The position numbers were made by a program, and so were the translations under genes. Shown here piece after piece: positions 8,542 to 15,561 of a stretch of DNA of 64,000 bases (its first letter is position 1; every line of letters begins with the position of its first letter). The stretch is from Dissulfuribacter thermophilus (lineage in GTDB: Bacteria; Desulfobacterota; Dissulfuribacteria; Dissulfuribacterales; Dissulfuribacteraceae), in NCBI RefSeq assembly GCF_001687335.1, contig NZ_MAGO01000001.1, positions 62,001 through 126,000 on the forward strand, given 5' to 3'. The notes under the pieces are model-generated. The model made no database searches and was not told the DNA's origin. It saw only the letters and a program-made list of their open reading frames with translations.

Positions 8542-9963
8542 ATGAATTTTGCAAAAAAAACAATTGATATTCAACCAGTAATACTTGCAGGAGGAGTGGG
8601 GTCAAGGCTTTGGCCCTTATCAAGGGCTCTTTACCCAAAGCAGATAATGAATTTGACTGGTGATAAGAGTCTTTTTCAGCTCACCTGGGAAAGGTGCGTT
8701 GACACCTCTGACGGAATTTCTCCCTGGATTATAACAGGAATGGAACATAGATTCCTCATAAAAGAACAACTAGAAGGGACAATCAGTGAAGATCCTACTA
8801 TAATCGTCGAACCATGTGGGAAAAACACTGCCCCTGCAGTAGCTGCAGCTGCCTTTTATGCCCAAAAACTTGGAAGAGACCCAGTACTCCTCGTATGTCC
8901 CTCTGATCACGTCATAAAAAGACCTTCTGTCTTTAAACAAATCGTACAAAACAAGGCCTTGGAGCTTGCTCAAGATGGGCTTTTAGTAACCATAGGCATA
9001 AAACCAACATCCCCTGAAACAGGCTATGGCTATATAAAAAAGGGAAGAGATTTTAAGGCAATAGAATTTATTGAAAAGCCAGACACCATAAACGCAGAAA
9101 AAATGGTATCTTCTGGAGACTACTTCTGGAACGCTGGAATTTTCGTCATGAAGGTCTCAACATTTTTAGACGAGCTTAAGCGACTTTCACCTCAAGTCTT
9201 CAAAGAAGTTGGCCAGTCTGTGGAAAGGGCAAAAAAGGACGGGGCTTTCCTATATCTAGATGAAGAAACCTTCACACGCTCTCCAGAAGATTCGATCGAT
9301 TATGCTGTCATGGAAAAGACCGACAAAGTGGCTGTTGTGCCAGGAGATATGGGCTGGAGTGATGTAGGATCATGGAAGGCACTTTGGGAGATAGGCGAAA
9401 AGGATGAACATGGAAATGTAATCTTTGGTGACGTGATGGAAAATGGGTGCAAGGACTGTTATATTCTCTCTACTGGTAGGCTGATTTCAGCCATTGGACT
9501 CGAGGATATAATTATAGTTGAAACCAAAGATGCTGTATTGGTCGCCCCCAAAAAGAGGGCTCAGGACGTAAAGGCCATCGTAAGAGACCTAAAGGACAAT
9601 GGCCGAAATGAAGCGATTATTCACAAAAAGGTCCATAGGCCATGGGGGACCTATGAGACAGTAGACATTGCGCCAAGATTTCAGGTTAAGAGGATTACTG
9701 TTAAGCCTGGGGCATCATTATCACTACAGATGCACCACCACAGGGCAGAACACTGGATTGTAGTCAAGGGAACTGCCAAAATTCAAAGGGGAAATGAAGT
9801 AATCCTACTCACAGAAAATCAGTCAACATACATACCAATTGGTGAAAAACACAGATTGGAAAATCCAGGCATTATCCCCCTAGAACTTGTTGAGGTCCAA
9901 TCTGGTAGTTATTTAGGAGAAGACGACATTGTGCGATTTGATGACGACTATGGACGGACATAA
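8542..9963 (+). CDS. manC: bifunctional mannose-1-phosphate guanylyltransferase / mannose-6-phosphate isomerase
   Basis: The enzyme makes GDP-mannose from GTP and mannose-1-phosphate. In the two-domain (AlgA/ManC) form it also interconverts fructose-6-phosphate and mannose-6-phosphate. The nucleotidyltransferase domain begins with GGVGSRLWPLSR at about 17-28 and runs to about 290. A type II phosphomannose isomerase cupin occupies about 340-470, with the metal-binding histidine run LQMHHHRAEHW. The 473-residue length fits. A GGAGG-like Shine-Dalgarno lies about 10 bases before the ATG. GDP-mannose feeds cell-surface polysaccharide or LPS synthesis, in line with the polysaccharide genes at 46288-49322. 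The 3' end overlaps the rlmI-like gene. Confidence 0.92.
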   Translation: MNFAKKTIDIQPVILAGGVGSRLWPLSRALYPKQIMNLTGDKSLFQLTWERCVDTSDGISPWIITGMEHRFLIKEQLEGTISEDPTIIVEPCGKNTAPAVAAAAFYAQKLGRDPVLLVCPSDHVIKRPSVFKQIVQNKALELAQDGLLVTIGIKPTSPETGYGYIKKGRDFKAIEFIEKPDTINAEKMVSSGDYFWNAGIFVMKVSTFLDELKRLSPQVFKEVGQSVERAKKDGAFLYLDEETFTRSPEDSIDYAVMEKTDKVAVVPGDMGWSDVGSWKALWEIGEKDEHGNVIFGDVMENGCKDCYILSTGRLISAIGLEDIIIVETKDAVLVAPKKRAQDVKAIVRDLKDNGRNEAIIHKKVHRPWGTYETVDIAPRFQVKRITVKPGASLSLQMHHHRAEHWIVVKGTAKIQRGNEVILLTENQSTYIPIGEKHRLENPGIIPLELVEVQSGSYLGEDDIVRFDDDYGRT

Positions 9964-11140
9964 ACTCATACTAAAAAAAGGACGTGAGCGTTCTGTCAAA
10001 AAAAGACATCCATGGATCTTTTCCGGGGCAATTAAAGACCTAGAAGGTGGCCCTGGACTTGGTGATACCGTAAATGTGTTTGACTCATATGGAAACTTTT
10101 TGGCAAAGGCATTCTATTCCCCCAAGAGCGAAATAAGGGCGAGAATATGGACCTTTAAAGATGAACCAATTGATGAGCTTTTCTTCCAAAGGCGACTTGA
10201 ATGCGCAATAAAAAGAAGAAAGGGCTTAATTGAGTCAACCAATGCTGTTAGACTTATCTACTCTGAATCTGATGGTCTGCCTGGCCTTATAGTTGACCAG
10301 TTTAATGATGTACTGGTCTGTCAATTTTTGAGTGCAGGCGTAGAGAAGTGGAAAGGGGAAATAGTTAAGGCATTAGTGGAGCTTGTCCATCCAAAATCCA
10401 TTTTTGAACGCTCTGATGCAGGCCCACGCAAAAAGGAAGGCCTCCAGCTAAAAAAAGGATTACTCTATGGCGAGACTCCTCCAGACCTGATAGAAATCCA
10501 CGAAAATGGCGCACGCTTCTTTGTAGATGTCAAACAAGGGCAAAAGACTGGATTTTACCTGGATCAAAGGGATAATAGATGGCTATTGTCAAAATTCTCC
10601 TTTGAGAAGGATGTCCTAAATTGTTTTTCTTACACGGGTGGTTTTTCTGTATTCTCACTTATAGGCGGGGCAAATTCGATTACAGATATTGAGATATCCA
10701 GAAACTCCTTGGATCTACTAAAAAAGAATCTTCAATTAAATGCCACTAATGTACCACTTCCTCCTCATGAAGCCATTAAAGGAGATGCGTTTAAGATCCT
10801 TAGGACATTCAGGGATAGTGCTAGGACATTTGATTGTATCGTCCTTGATCCCCCAAAATTCGCTGAATCCAAGGAAAATGTAAAGAGGGCATGCCGAGGT
10901 TACAAAGATATAAACCTTCTTGCCATGAAACTCTTAAGGCCCGGAGGAATACTTTTTACCTTCTCATGTTCTGGTCTTATAGATCATGATCTTTTTCAAA
11001 AGGTTATTGCCGGGGCTGCCATAGATTCAGGTAGAGATGTAAGGATAATCAAACGGCTTCAGCAGGGACCTGATCATCCAGTGCTCATGACTTTCCCTGA
11101 GGCATCTTACTTAAAGGGATTTGTTCTCAAGGTTGAATAA
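9950..11140 (+). CDS. rlmI: class I rRNA large-subunit methyltransferase (RlmI-like)
   Basis: This SAM-dependent methyltransferase resembles RlmI, which forms m5C1962 in 23S rRNA. An N-terminal PUA domain (about 1-80, RHPWIFSGAI) is followed by an EEHEE-type linker domain and a Rossmann methyltransferase. The SAM motif NCFSYTGGFSVF lies near residue 222 and the catalytic loop VLDPPKFA near 299. A conserved cysteine (FTFSCSG) follows, as in RlmI. I prefer the ATG at 9950 because family members start just before the LKKGRERS segment. ATG 9941 and TTG 9929 (with an AGGAGA 8 bases upstream) are alternatives. All of these starts overlap manC, so translation is probably coupled. The exact target base is inferred from the family. 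Confidence 0.88.
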   Translation: MDGHKLILKKGRERSVKKRHPWIFSGAIKDLEGGPGLGDTVNVFDSYGNFLAKAFYSPKSEIRARIWTFKDEPIDELFFQRRLECAIKRRKGLIESTNAVRLIYSESDGLPGLIVDQFNDVLVCQFLSAGVEKWKGEIVKALVELVHPKSIFERSDAGPRKKEGLQLKKGLLYGETPPDLIEIHENGARFFVDVKQGQKTGFYLDQRDNRWLLSKFSFEKDVLNCFSYTGGFSVFSLIGGANSITDIEISRNSLDLLKKNLQLNATNVPLPPHEAIKGDAFKILRTFRDSARTFDCIVLDPPKFAESKENVKRACRGYKDINLLAMKLLRPGGILFTFSCSGLIDHDLFQKVIAGAAIDSGRDVRIIKRLQQGPDHPVLMTFPEASYLKGFVLKVE

Positions 11141-11143
11141 CAA

Positions 11144-12406
11144 ATGAATGGGATATTCCTATTCCTTATTGTCTCGTCAACCATCTTTGCGGCGTGGACG
11201 GGGAAGATGGAGGCCTTGACTCACGCCTCCTTTGAGGCAGCAAAGGGAGCAGTAGAACTTGCCATAGGCCTTGTTGGCGTCATGGCCTTGTGGCTTGGAC
11301 TCATTAAGGTAGCAGAAGAGGCTGGACTCTTACATTCCATTTCGAGAAGGCTCTATCCAATTCTCAAAAGACTCTTTCCTGATGTCCCCAAGGACCATCC
11401 TGCCATGAGTGCCATGGTCATGAATATTGCGGCAAATATGCTGGGCCTTGGAAATGCAGCCACCCCTCTTGGAATTAAGGCCATGCAGGAACTCGAAAAA
11501 CTCAATCCCCAAAAAGGGGTAGCAACTGATGCAATGTGCCTTTTTTTGGCTATAAATACCTCAAACGTTACACTCCTCCCATTGGGAATCATAGCAATAA
11601 GGGCCTCTGCAGGGGCCACAGATCCAGCAGGCGTTATCCTTCCAACGCTGTTTGCAACTAGTATTTCCACTCTTACCGCCATAACTGTTGCCAGTTTCAT
11701 GAGAAAATTAAAGAGAAACGTTGTCAACACCGATTTTTCATCAAACAATTCAAAATCCCTTCTCTTGCCTGAAGCGGATCCGCTCCCCCCTATATCTTCT
11801 GGCCACAAGTTGATTGTATTCAGTGTTGTTACTGTCTTATTAGCATTAATAGTCCACAGGGTAATACAGGGACCAGTATTGCCGGCCCTAAAAGAGATAT
11901 CGAGCTTCTGGCTAATACCTCTTCTAATGACAGGTATTTTGCTATTGGGATTTTCCCGTGGGATAAAAGTCTATGAGACCGCATGTGAAGGGGCAAAAGA
12001 AGGATTTAATGTGGCAATCAAGATCATCCCATTTCTAGTAATGATCCTGGTTGCCGTATCTATGTTCAGGAGTTCAGGGGCATTTGATGTCTTCGTAGCA
12101 ACCATATCTCCACTAACAGACCTAATAGGATTTCCTCCTGAGGTACTCCCTGTTGCTCTTATAAGGCCGCTTTCTGGCTCAGGGGCCTTTGGACTCGCAA
12201 GCGAAATCATCGCCTCTTCCCCTAATAGCTTTGCGTCTTACCTCGCTTCAACTCTTCAGGGTTCAACAGAGACCACCTTTTATGTGCTCGCAGTCTATTT
12301 TGGCTCTGTGGGGATAAGAAAATATAGATATGCCCTGATACCGGCCCTGGCAGCAGACGTTGCTGGTGCCCTTGCCGCATTATTTATTTGCAAATTAACC
12401 TACTAG
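11144..12406 (+). CDS. SpmA-SpmB fusion, nucleoside-recognition (Gate) domain membrane protein
   Basis: The product joins the two spore-maturation proteins SpmA (about residues 1-200) and SpmB (about 230-420) of Bacillus. Both are Gate-domain membrane proteins. The SpmA half has the motifs NIAANMLGLGNAATPLGIKAM and NTSNVTLLP. The SpmB half has RPLSGSGAFGL and QGSTETTFYV. About eight to ten membrane segments are visible. In spore formers these proteins affect core dehydration. In non-sporulating bacteria the fused form is common and its substrate is unknown, so I do not assign one. It follows the rlmI-like gene by 3 bp, suggesting one transcript from manC onward. Its 3' end faces moaA with no evident terminator hairpin in the 65-bp gap. 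Confidence 0.85.
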   Translation: MNGIFLFLIVSSTIFAAWTGKMEALTHASFEAAKGAVELAIGLVGVMALWLGLIKVAEEAGLLHSISRRLYPILKRLFPDVPKDHPAMSAMVMNIAANMLGLGNAATPLGIKAMQELEKLNPQKGVATDAMCLFLAINTSNVTLLPLGIIAIRASAGATDPAGVILPTLFATSISTLTAITVASFMRKLKRNVVNTDFSSNNSKSLLLPEADPLPPISSGHKLIVFSVVTVLLALIVHRVIQGPVLPALKEISSFWLIPLLMTGILLLGFSRGIKVYETACEGAKEGFNVAIKIIPFLVMILVAVSMFRSSGAFDVFVATISPLTDLIGFPPEVLPVALIRPLSGSGAFGLASEIIASSPNSFASYLASTLQGSTETTFYVLAVYFGSVGIRKYRYALIPALAADVAGALAALFICKLTY

Positions 12407-12471
12407 CCCCAATTATGAACTTCGCAATTCTACCGAATGGGCACATGAACATTTGGGATTAGAACATGCCA

Positions 12472-13455
12472 TTAGCCACCGATTGCCCTCATAGCTCGCT
12501 CACAACCTGGTTCTTTATTTTGAGCAACAGGACCGAGTGGCTTATCGTAGACCACCTCTTTAAGAAATTTCGAAAGGGCCTCGATACTCATCCCCTCTCT
12601 GATCTTGGTCTTTAGGTCAACCTCATTGTCTGAAAAAAGGCACAATCTCAGCTTTCCGTCAGGAGTGAGACGAAGTCTATTGCAGGTATCACAGAAATGA
12701 TGGCTCATAGGGCTAATAAAACCAATCAGCCCCTTTGCCCCCTTTATTCTAAAAAGCTTGGCAGGCCCATGCCATTTACCATTGGGAAACACCTCTTCTA
12801 AAGGGCCAAACTGTTCTTCAAGTCGCTTCTTTGCCGTATCAGTGGTTATAACCTCTCCTTCTTGCCATGAACACTTTGACCCAATAGGCATATACTCAAT
12901 AAATCTCCACTCTAACACGTTTTCCATGGTGAGGCGGGCAAAATCAAACAGTTCATGGTCATTTATTCCCTTAATCAGGACGGTATTAATCTTTATGGGG
13001 AAAAAACCAAGTTCAATCACCCGTTCAATCCCGGCCAACACCCTGTGGAGCGCATCCTTACCAGAGACCTCTTTGAACCGTTCAGGCCGTAGGGTATCAA
13101 GGCTTATGTTTATATGGCGTACCCCTACATCATATAGACTATCGGCGTAATCAAGAAGTAGGACTCCGTTTGTAGTAATACACACTTCTTCAATACCTTG
13201 AATGCTATAGAGCTTTTTCGCGAGATCCACTATCCCTTTTCTCAAAAGGGGTTCTCCACCTGTAAGTCTAATCTTTTTCAACCCTAATCTAGAAAAGGCC
13301 CTGGCAACAAATTCAATCTCTTCCAAGGTCAAAAGCTCATTTGATGGGATCCATGAAAAATTTCTCTCTGGATTACAATATGTGCAAGCAAGATTACACC
13401 TGTCAGTAACGGAAATCCTTAAATACCTTATCTCTCTACCGTATCTGTCTTTCAT
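12472..13455 (-). CDS. moaA: GTP 3',8-cyclase MoaA
   Basis: MoaA is the radical-SAM enzyme that, with MoaC, turns GTP into cyclic pyranopterin monophosphate, the first step of molybdenum cofactor synthesis. The radical-SAM cluster cysteines are C20, C24 and C27 (CNLACTYC). The second cluster uses C254, C257 and C271. The protein ends in the catalytically needed Gly-Gly. The 327-residue length is normal. The start overlaps the murA stop by 4 bp, an unusual partner for a cofactor gene. The matching moaC is in this window at 44058, in a different operon. Molybdenum or tungsten enzymes must be encoded elsewhere. Confidence 0.95.
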   Translation of the reverse strand: MKDRYGREIRYLRISVTDRCNLACTYCNPERNFSWIPSNELLTLEEIEFVARAFSRLGLKKIRLTGGEPLLRKGIVDLAKKLYSIQGIEEVCITTNGVLLLDYADSLYDVGVRHINISLDTLRPERFKEVSGKDALHRVLAGIERVIELGFFPIKINTVLIKGINDHELFDFARLTMENVLEWRFIEYMPIGSKCSWQEGEVITTDTAKKRLEEQFGPLEEVFPNGKWHGPAKLFRIKGAKGLIGFISPMSHHFCDTCNRLRLTPDGKLRLCLFSDNEVDLKTKIREGMSIEALSKFLKEVVYDKPLGPVAQNKEPGCERAMRAIGG

Positions 13456-14735
13456 ATCCGTTTTATTTCAGCCCCCACTGACCTTAATTTTTCATCGAGT
13501 CCTTCATATCCCCTGTCCAGATGATGGATATCAAATACTGTTGTAGTTCCCTTTGCACCTAAGCCGGCGATCACAAGCGAGGCACTGGCCCTAAGATCAG
13601 TTGCAGTCAACGGGGCACCTGTAAGCTCATCTTTTCCTCGAATTATAGCACTCCTTTGTTCAACCCTTATATCCGCACCAAGTCGCCTCAGCTCATCTAC
13701 GTGCCTAAATCTATTCTCAAATATTTGTTCTGTAATCACACTCAGTCCGCTAGAAAAGGCCATCATGGCTGTCATCTGTGCCTGAAGGTCAGTTGGGAAT
13801 CCAGGATAGGGCATTGTGGTGACATCAACACTCTTGATACGTGTCCTTCTTCTCACCTCAATTGCATCCTTCTTCTGGTGTATTTCCAGCCCCGAGGCCG
13901 CCAGTTTTGATATTACGGCATCTAGGTGCGCAGGATTTGCATTTTTTAACTCAAGTCTTCCCCCTGCAATCCCTACTGCCATCATAAAGGTGCCAGCCTC
14001 TATCCGGTCAGGGATGATAGTCCAGGGTACAGGCCTAAGACTTTTAACTCCTTCCACCACTATAGTAGATGTGCCGAGGCCCTCTATTTTTGCCCCCATA
14101 TTTTTTAGCATGGAGCCTAGGTCTACTACCTCTGGCTCCATGGCAGCGTTTTCGATAATTGTTTTCCCATGAGCCAGAGTGGCTGCCATGAGGATATTTT
14201 CAGTACCAGTAACAGAGGGAAAGTCTAAAAGTATTCGCGCACCCTTGAGCTTATGTACACTAACATCCACAAAACCTGATTCAATCTTCCATTGAGCCCC
14301 CAAGGCCTCAAGGCCAGCAAGGTGAAAGTTTACAGGACGAGCTCCGATCTCACAGCCTCCAGGAAGCGGCACCTTTGCCCTACCAAAACGAGCAAGAAGT
14401 GGTCCAAGGACCAAAAAAGAAGCGCGCATCTTTTGGACTAATTCAAAAGGGGCCTCAAATGAATTGATATGTGACGTATCGATATTTAGAGGTGGTGGTG
14501 GCTCAAGGACGCTTCCGTCAGTATCCCACTCCCATCTTGCCCCAAGGCTTTTTAGGAGTTCCAGCAATGTGAACACATCAGTAAGCCTTGGGCAATTACT
14601 GACTTCAAATTTTCCACTAGACAAAATGGTGGCACAAAGTACTGGAAGAGCGGCATTTTTGGCGCCACTTATCCTCAGACTTCCTTCTAGAGGATTTCCT
14701 CCTCTTATTTTTAGCCCGGAATATTCATTTTCCAT
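13452..14735 (-). CDS. murA: UDP-N-acetylglucosamine 1-carboxyvinyltransferase MurA
   Basis: MurA transfers enolpyruvate from PEP to UDP-GlcNAc, the first committed step of peptidoglycan synthesis, in the cytosol. Counting from the ATG at 14735, the product has 427 residues. The loop motif PLPGGCEIGARP has its catalytic cysteine at residue 128, the fosfomycin-sensitive form, and the K-N pair lies in GAKNAAL near 26-27. The frame is open to an ATG at 14780, but those 15 extra residues have no family counterpart, so I chose the shorter form. It is translated with moaA (4-bp overlap). The upstream region 14736-15561 is a repeat-rich non-coding stretch that must hold its promoter. Confidence 0.95.
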   Translation of the reverse strand: MENEYSGLKIRGGNPLEGSLRISGAKNAALPVLCATILSSGKFEVSNCPRLTDVFTLLELLKSLGARWEWDTDGSVLEPPPPLNIDTSHINSFEAPFELVQKMRASFLVLGPLLARFGRAKVPLPGGCEIGARPVNFHLAGLEALGAQWKIESGFVDVSVHKLKGARILLDFPSVTGTENILMAATLAHGKTIIENAAMEPEVVDLGSMLKNMGAKIEGLGTSTIVVEGVKSLRPVPWTIIPDRIEAGTFMMAVGIAGGRLELKNANPAHLDAVISKLAASGLEIHQKKDAIEVRRRTRIKSVDVTTMPYPGFPTDLQAQMTAMMAFSSGLSVITEQIFENRFRHVDELRRLGADIRVEQRSAIIRGKDELTGAPLTATDLRASASLVIAGLGAKGTTTVFDIHHLDRGYEGLDEKLRSVGAEIKRI

Positions 14736-14840
14736 CAAATTTACCGTGAAAATACCCCTTGGGATAATTCGCCTTAGCATTATGTACCAGGTGAATTATC
14801 CCACAAAGAATAACGCCCAGATGCGGGTAGCACCTCTTCT

Positions 14841-15021
14841 GTGAGACATGGTCTCACTTTTCGGACATGCTCCGCTTGGCCGACCTAGTCGGCATCCATG
14901 CCGACAAGGTCGGGGCATGCGTCCATACATGCCCCCTCACTCCCTGCGGGAGTTCGGGCCTTTTTCGCTCTGCATGTCCTGTTCGACCAAACCGTCCTAC
15001 ACAGGGAGGCGCTGCCCGCCT
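14841..15021. repeat. chain of consecutive perfect hairpins
   Basis: At least five stem-loops follow one another. They are: 14841-14857, a 7-bp stem with a 3-base loop; 14880-14913, two stacked 7-bp stems separated by a 2x2 internal loop; 14912-14935, GGGGCATG paired with CATGCCCC; 14940-14952, CTCCC with GGGAG; and 15007-15021, AGGCG with CGCCT. Each stem is perfect, which is unlikely by chance at this density. It could be a structured RNA, a decayed mobile element or a terminator and attenuator zone. No homology to a named RNA family is recognised. Confidence 0.6.
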
Positions 15022-15090
15022 GGCTGGACACTACTCTCTGCTTTTTAAGCACTGCTTTTCATTATTTCGCTCCCTGTAAACACTCAACCC

Positions 15091-15357
15091 AAACTGTCAT
15101 GACGAATGGCGAATAGCCATACTACAAGACACCACATTCTGCCAATTTATGATATAGTTTTAAGGAAGAAAGTAGAAGCCTGGCATTGCTGATACTGTTG
15201 CCTGCAGGCCTACGGGTAGAGCCTGGCATCAGGTCTACCCAACTAACCAGGAAACGGCAAATGCCGGCGCTCTACCGGCCAGATGGACTAAAGCGTTGCT
15301 ACTGCATGGCTTCTCCCTTCTTCCTTCTACCTGTTACACCATTCGCCATGACAGTTT
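15091..15357. repeat. 267-bp inverted-repeat (MITE-like) element
   Basis: The ends match in inverted orientation over 18 of 19 bases (left 15091-15109, AAACTGTCATGACGAATGG; right 15339-15357). A second inverted pair lies inside (15164-15180 with 15308-15324, 15 of 17 matching). A hairpin with 7- and 4-bp stems lies at 15214-15240. The element has no coding capacity. No clear target-site duplication is visible. The left end, extended outward by five bases, recurs at 51139-51159. Confidence 0.55.
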
Positions 15358-15471
15358 AAGTTTAAAATATAAAGTTTCAAGTTCCGGGTTCAACATCCTC
15401 GATCCCCGGAAGAGGCTTTTTCGTTTTCTCATTCCCAAGCAGGAGCTTGAGAGCGAATTGAGCTTTAAAAC

Positions 15472-15527
15472 TTTTAAAAAGGTTTCCTTCAACTCAAAAC
15501 TCAACACTCAACCCTCAAAACTTTTAA
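15472..15527. repeat. heptamer (AACTCAA) repeat tract, copy 1
   Basis: Tandem, slightly varied 7-base units (AACTCAA, AACTCAA, CACTCAA and variants) sit inside a block of about 56 bases. The block is shared with 51051-51119, including the TTTCCTTC lead-in and the AAAACTT tail. It lies between the inverted-repeat element and the secDF stop codon. Confidence 0.7.
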
Positions 15528-15540
15528 ACAGGCATGGAAG

Positions 15541-15560
15541 TTGCCATACAGGATTTAGTT
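15541..15560. repeat. relic of the MITE terminal repeat beside the secDF stop
   Basis: On the minus strand this reads CTAAATCCTGTATGGCAA, which matches 16 of 18 bases of the terminal repeat of the intact element at 49318-49464. It lies directly after the secDF stop codon. The opposite end is not found, so it may be a solo relic or a shared motif. Confidence 0.5.
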
Positions 15561-15561
15561 T

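Larger units (their letters stand above)
14736..15561. other. 826-bp non-coding region rich in hairpins and repeats
   Basis: This gap lies between murA (starting leftward) and secDF (ending here), so it should carry the murA promoter and the secDF terminator. Short overlapping frames on the plus strand at 14848-15116 look non-coding: three frames are open at once and none has a plausible Shine-Dalgarno site or a recognisable product. The gap holds a chain of hairpins (14841-15021), an inverted-repeat element (15091-15357), a heptamer-repeat tract (15472-15527) and a relic of the MITE end (15541-15560). It is visibly richer in G and C between 14820 and 15040 than its neighbours. Confidence 0.7.

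Noticed and set aside
14813-14840. Sequence resembling the 5' end of a bacterial group II intron (ACGCCCAGATGCGGGT)
   Set aside because: The match is short, the GTGCG start is not intact, and no reverse transcriptase or recognisable domain V was found downstream.
14848-15116. Three overlapping plus-strand frames of 66-72 codons
   Set aside because: All three frames are open because the DNA is GC-rich and hairpin-rich. None has a Shine-Dalgarno site or a recognisable product, and the stems explain the sequence better.
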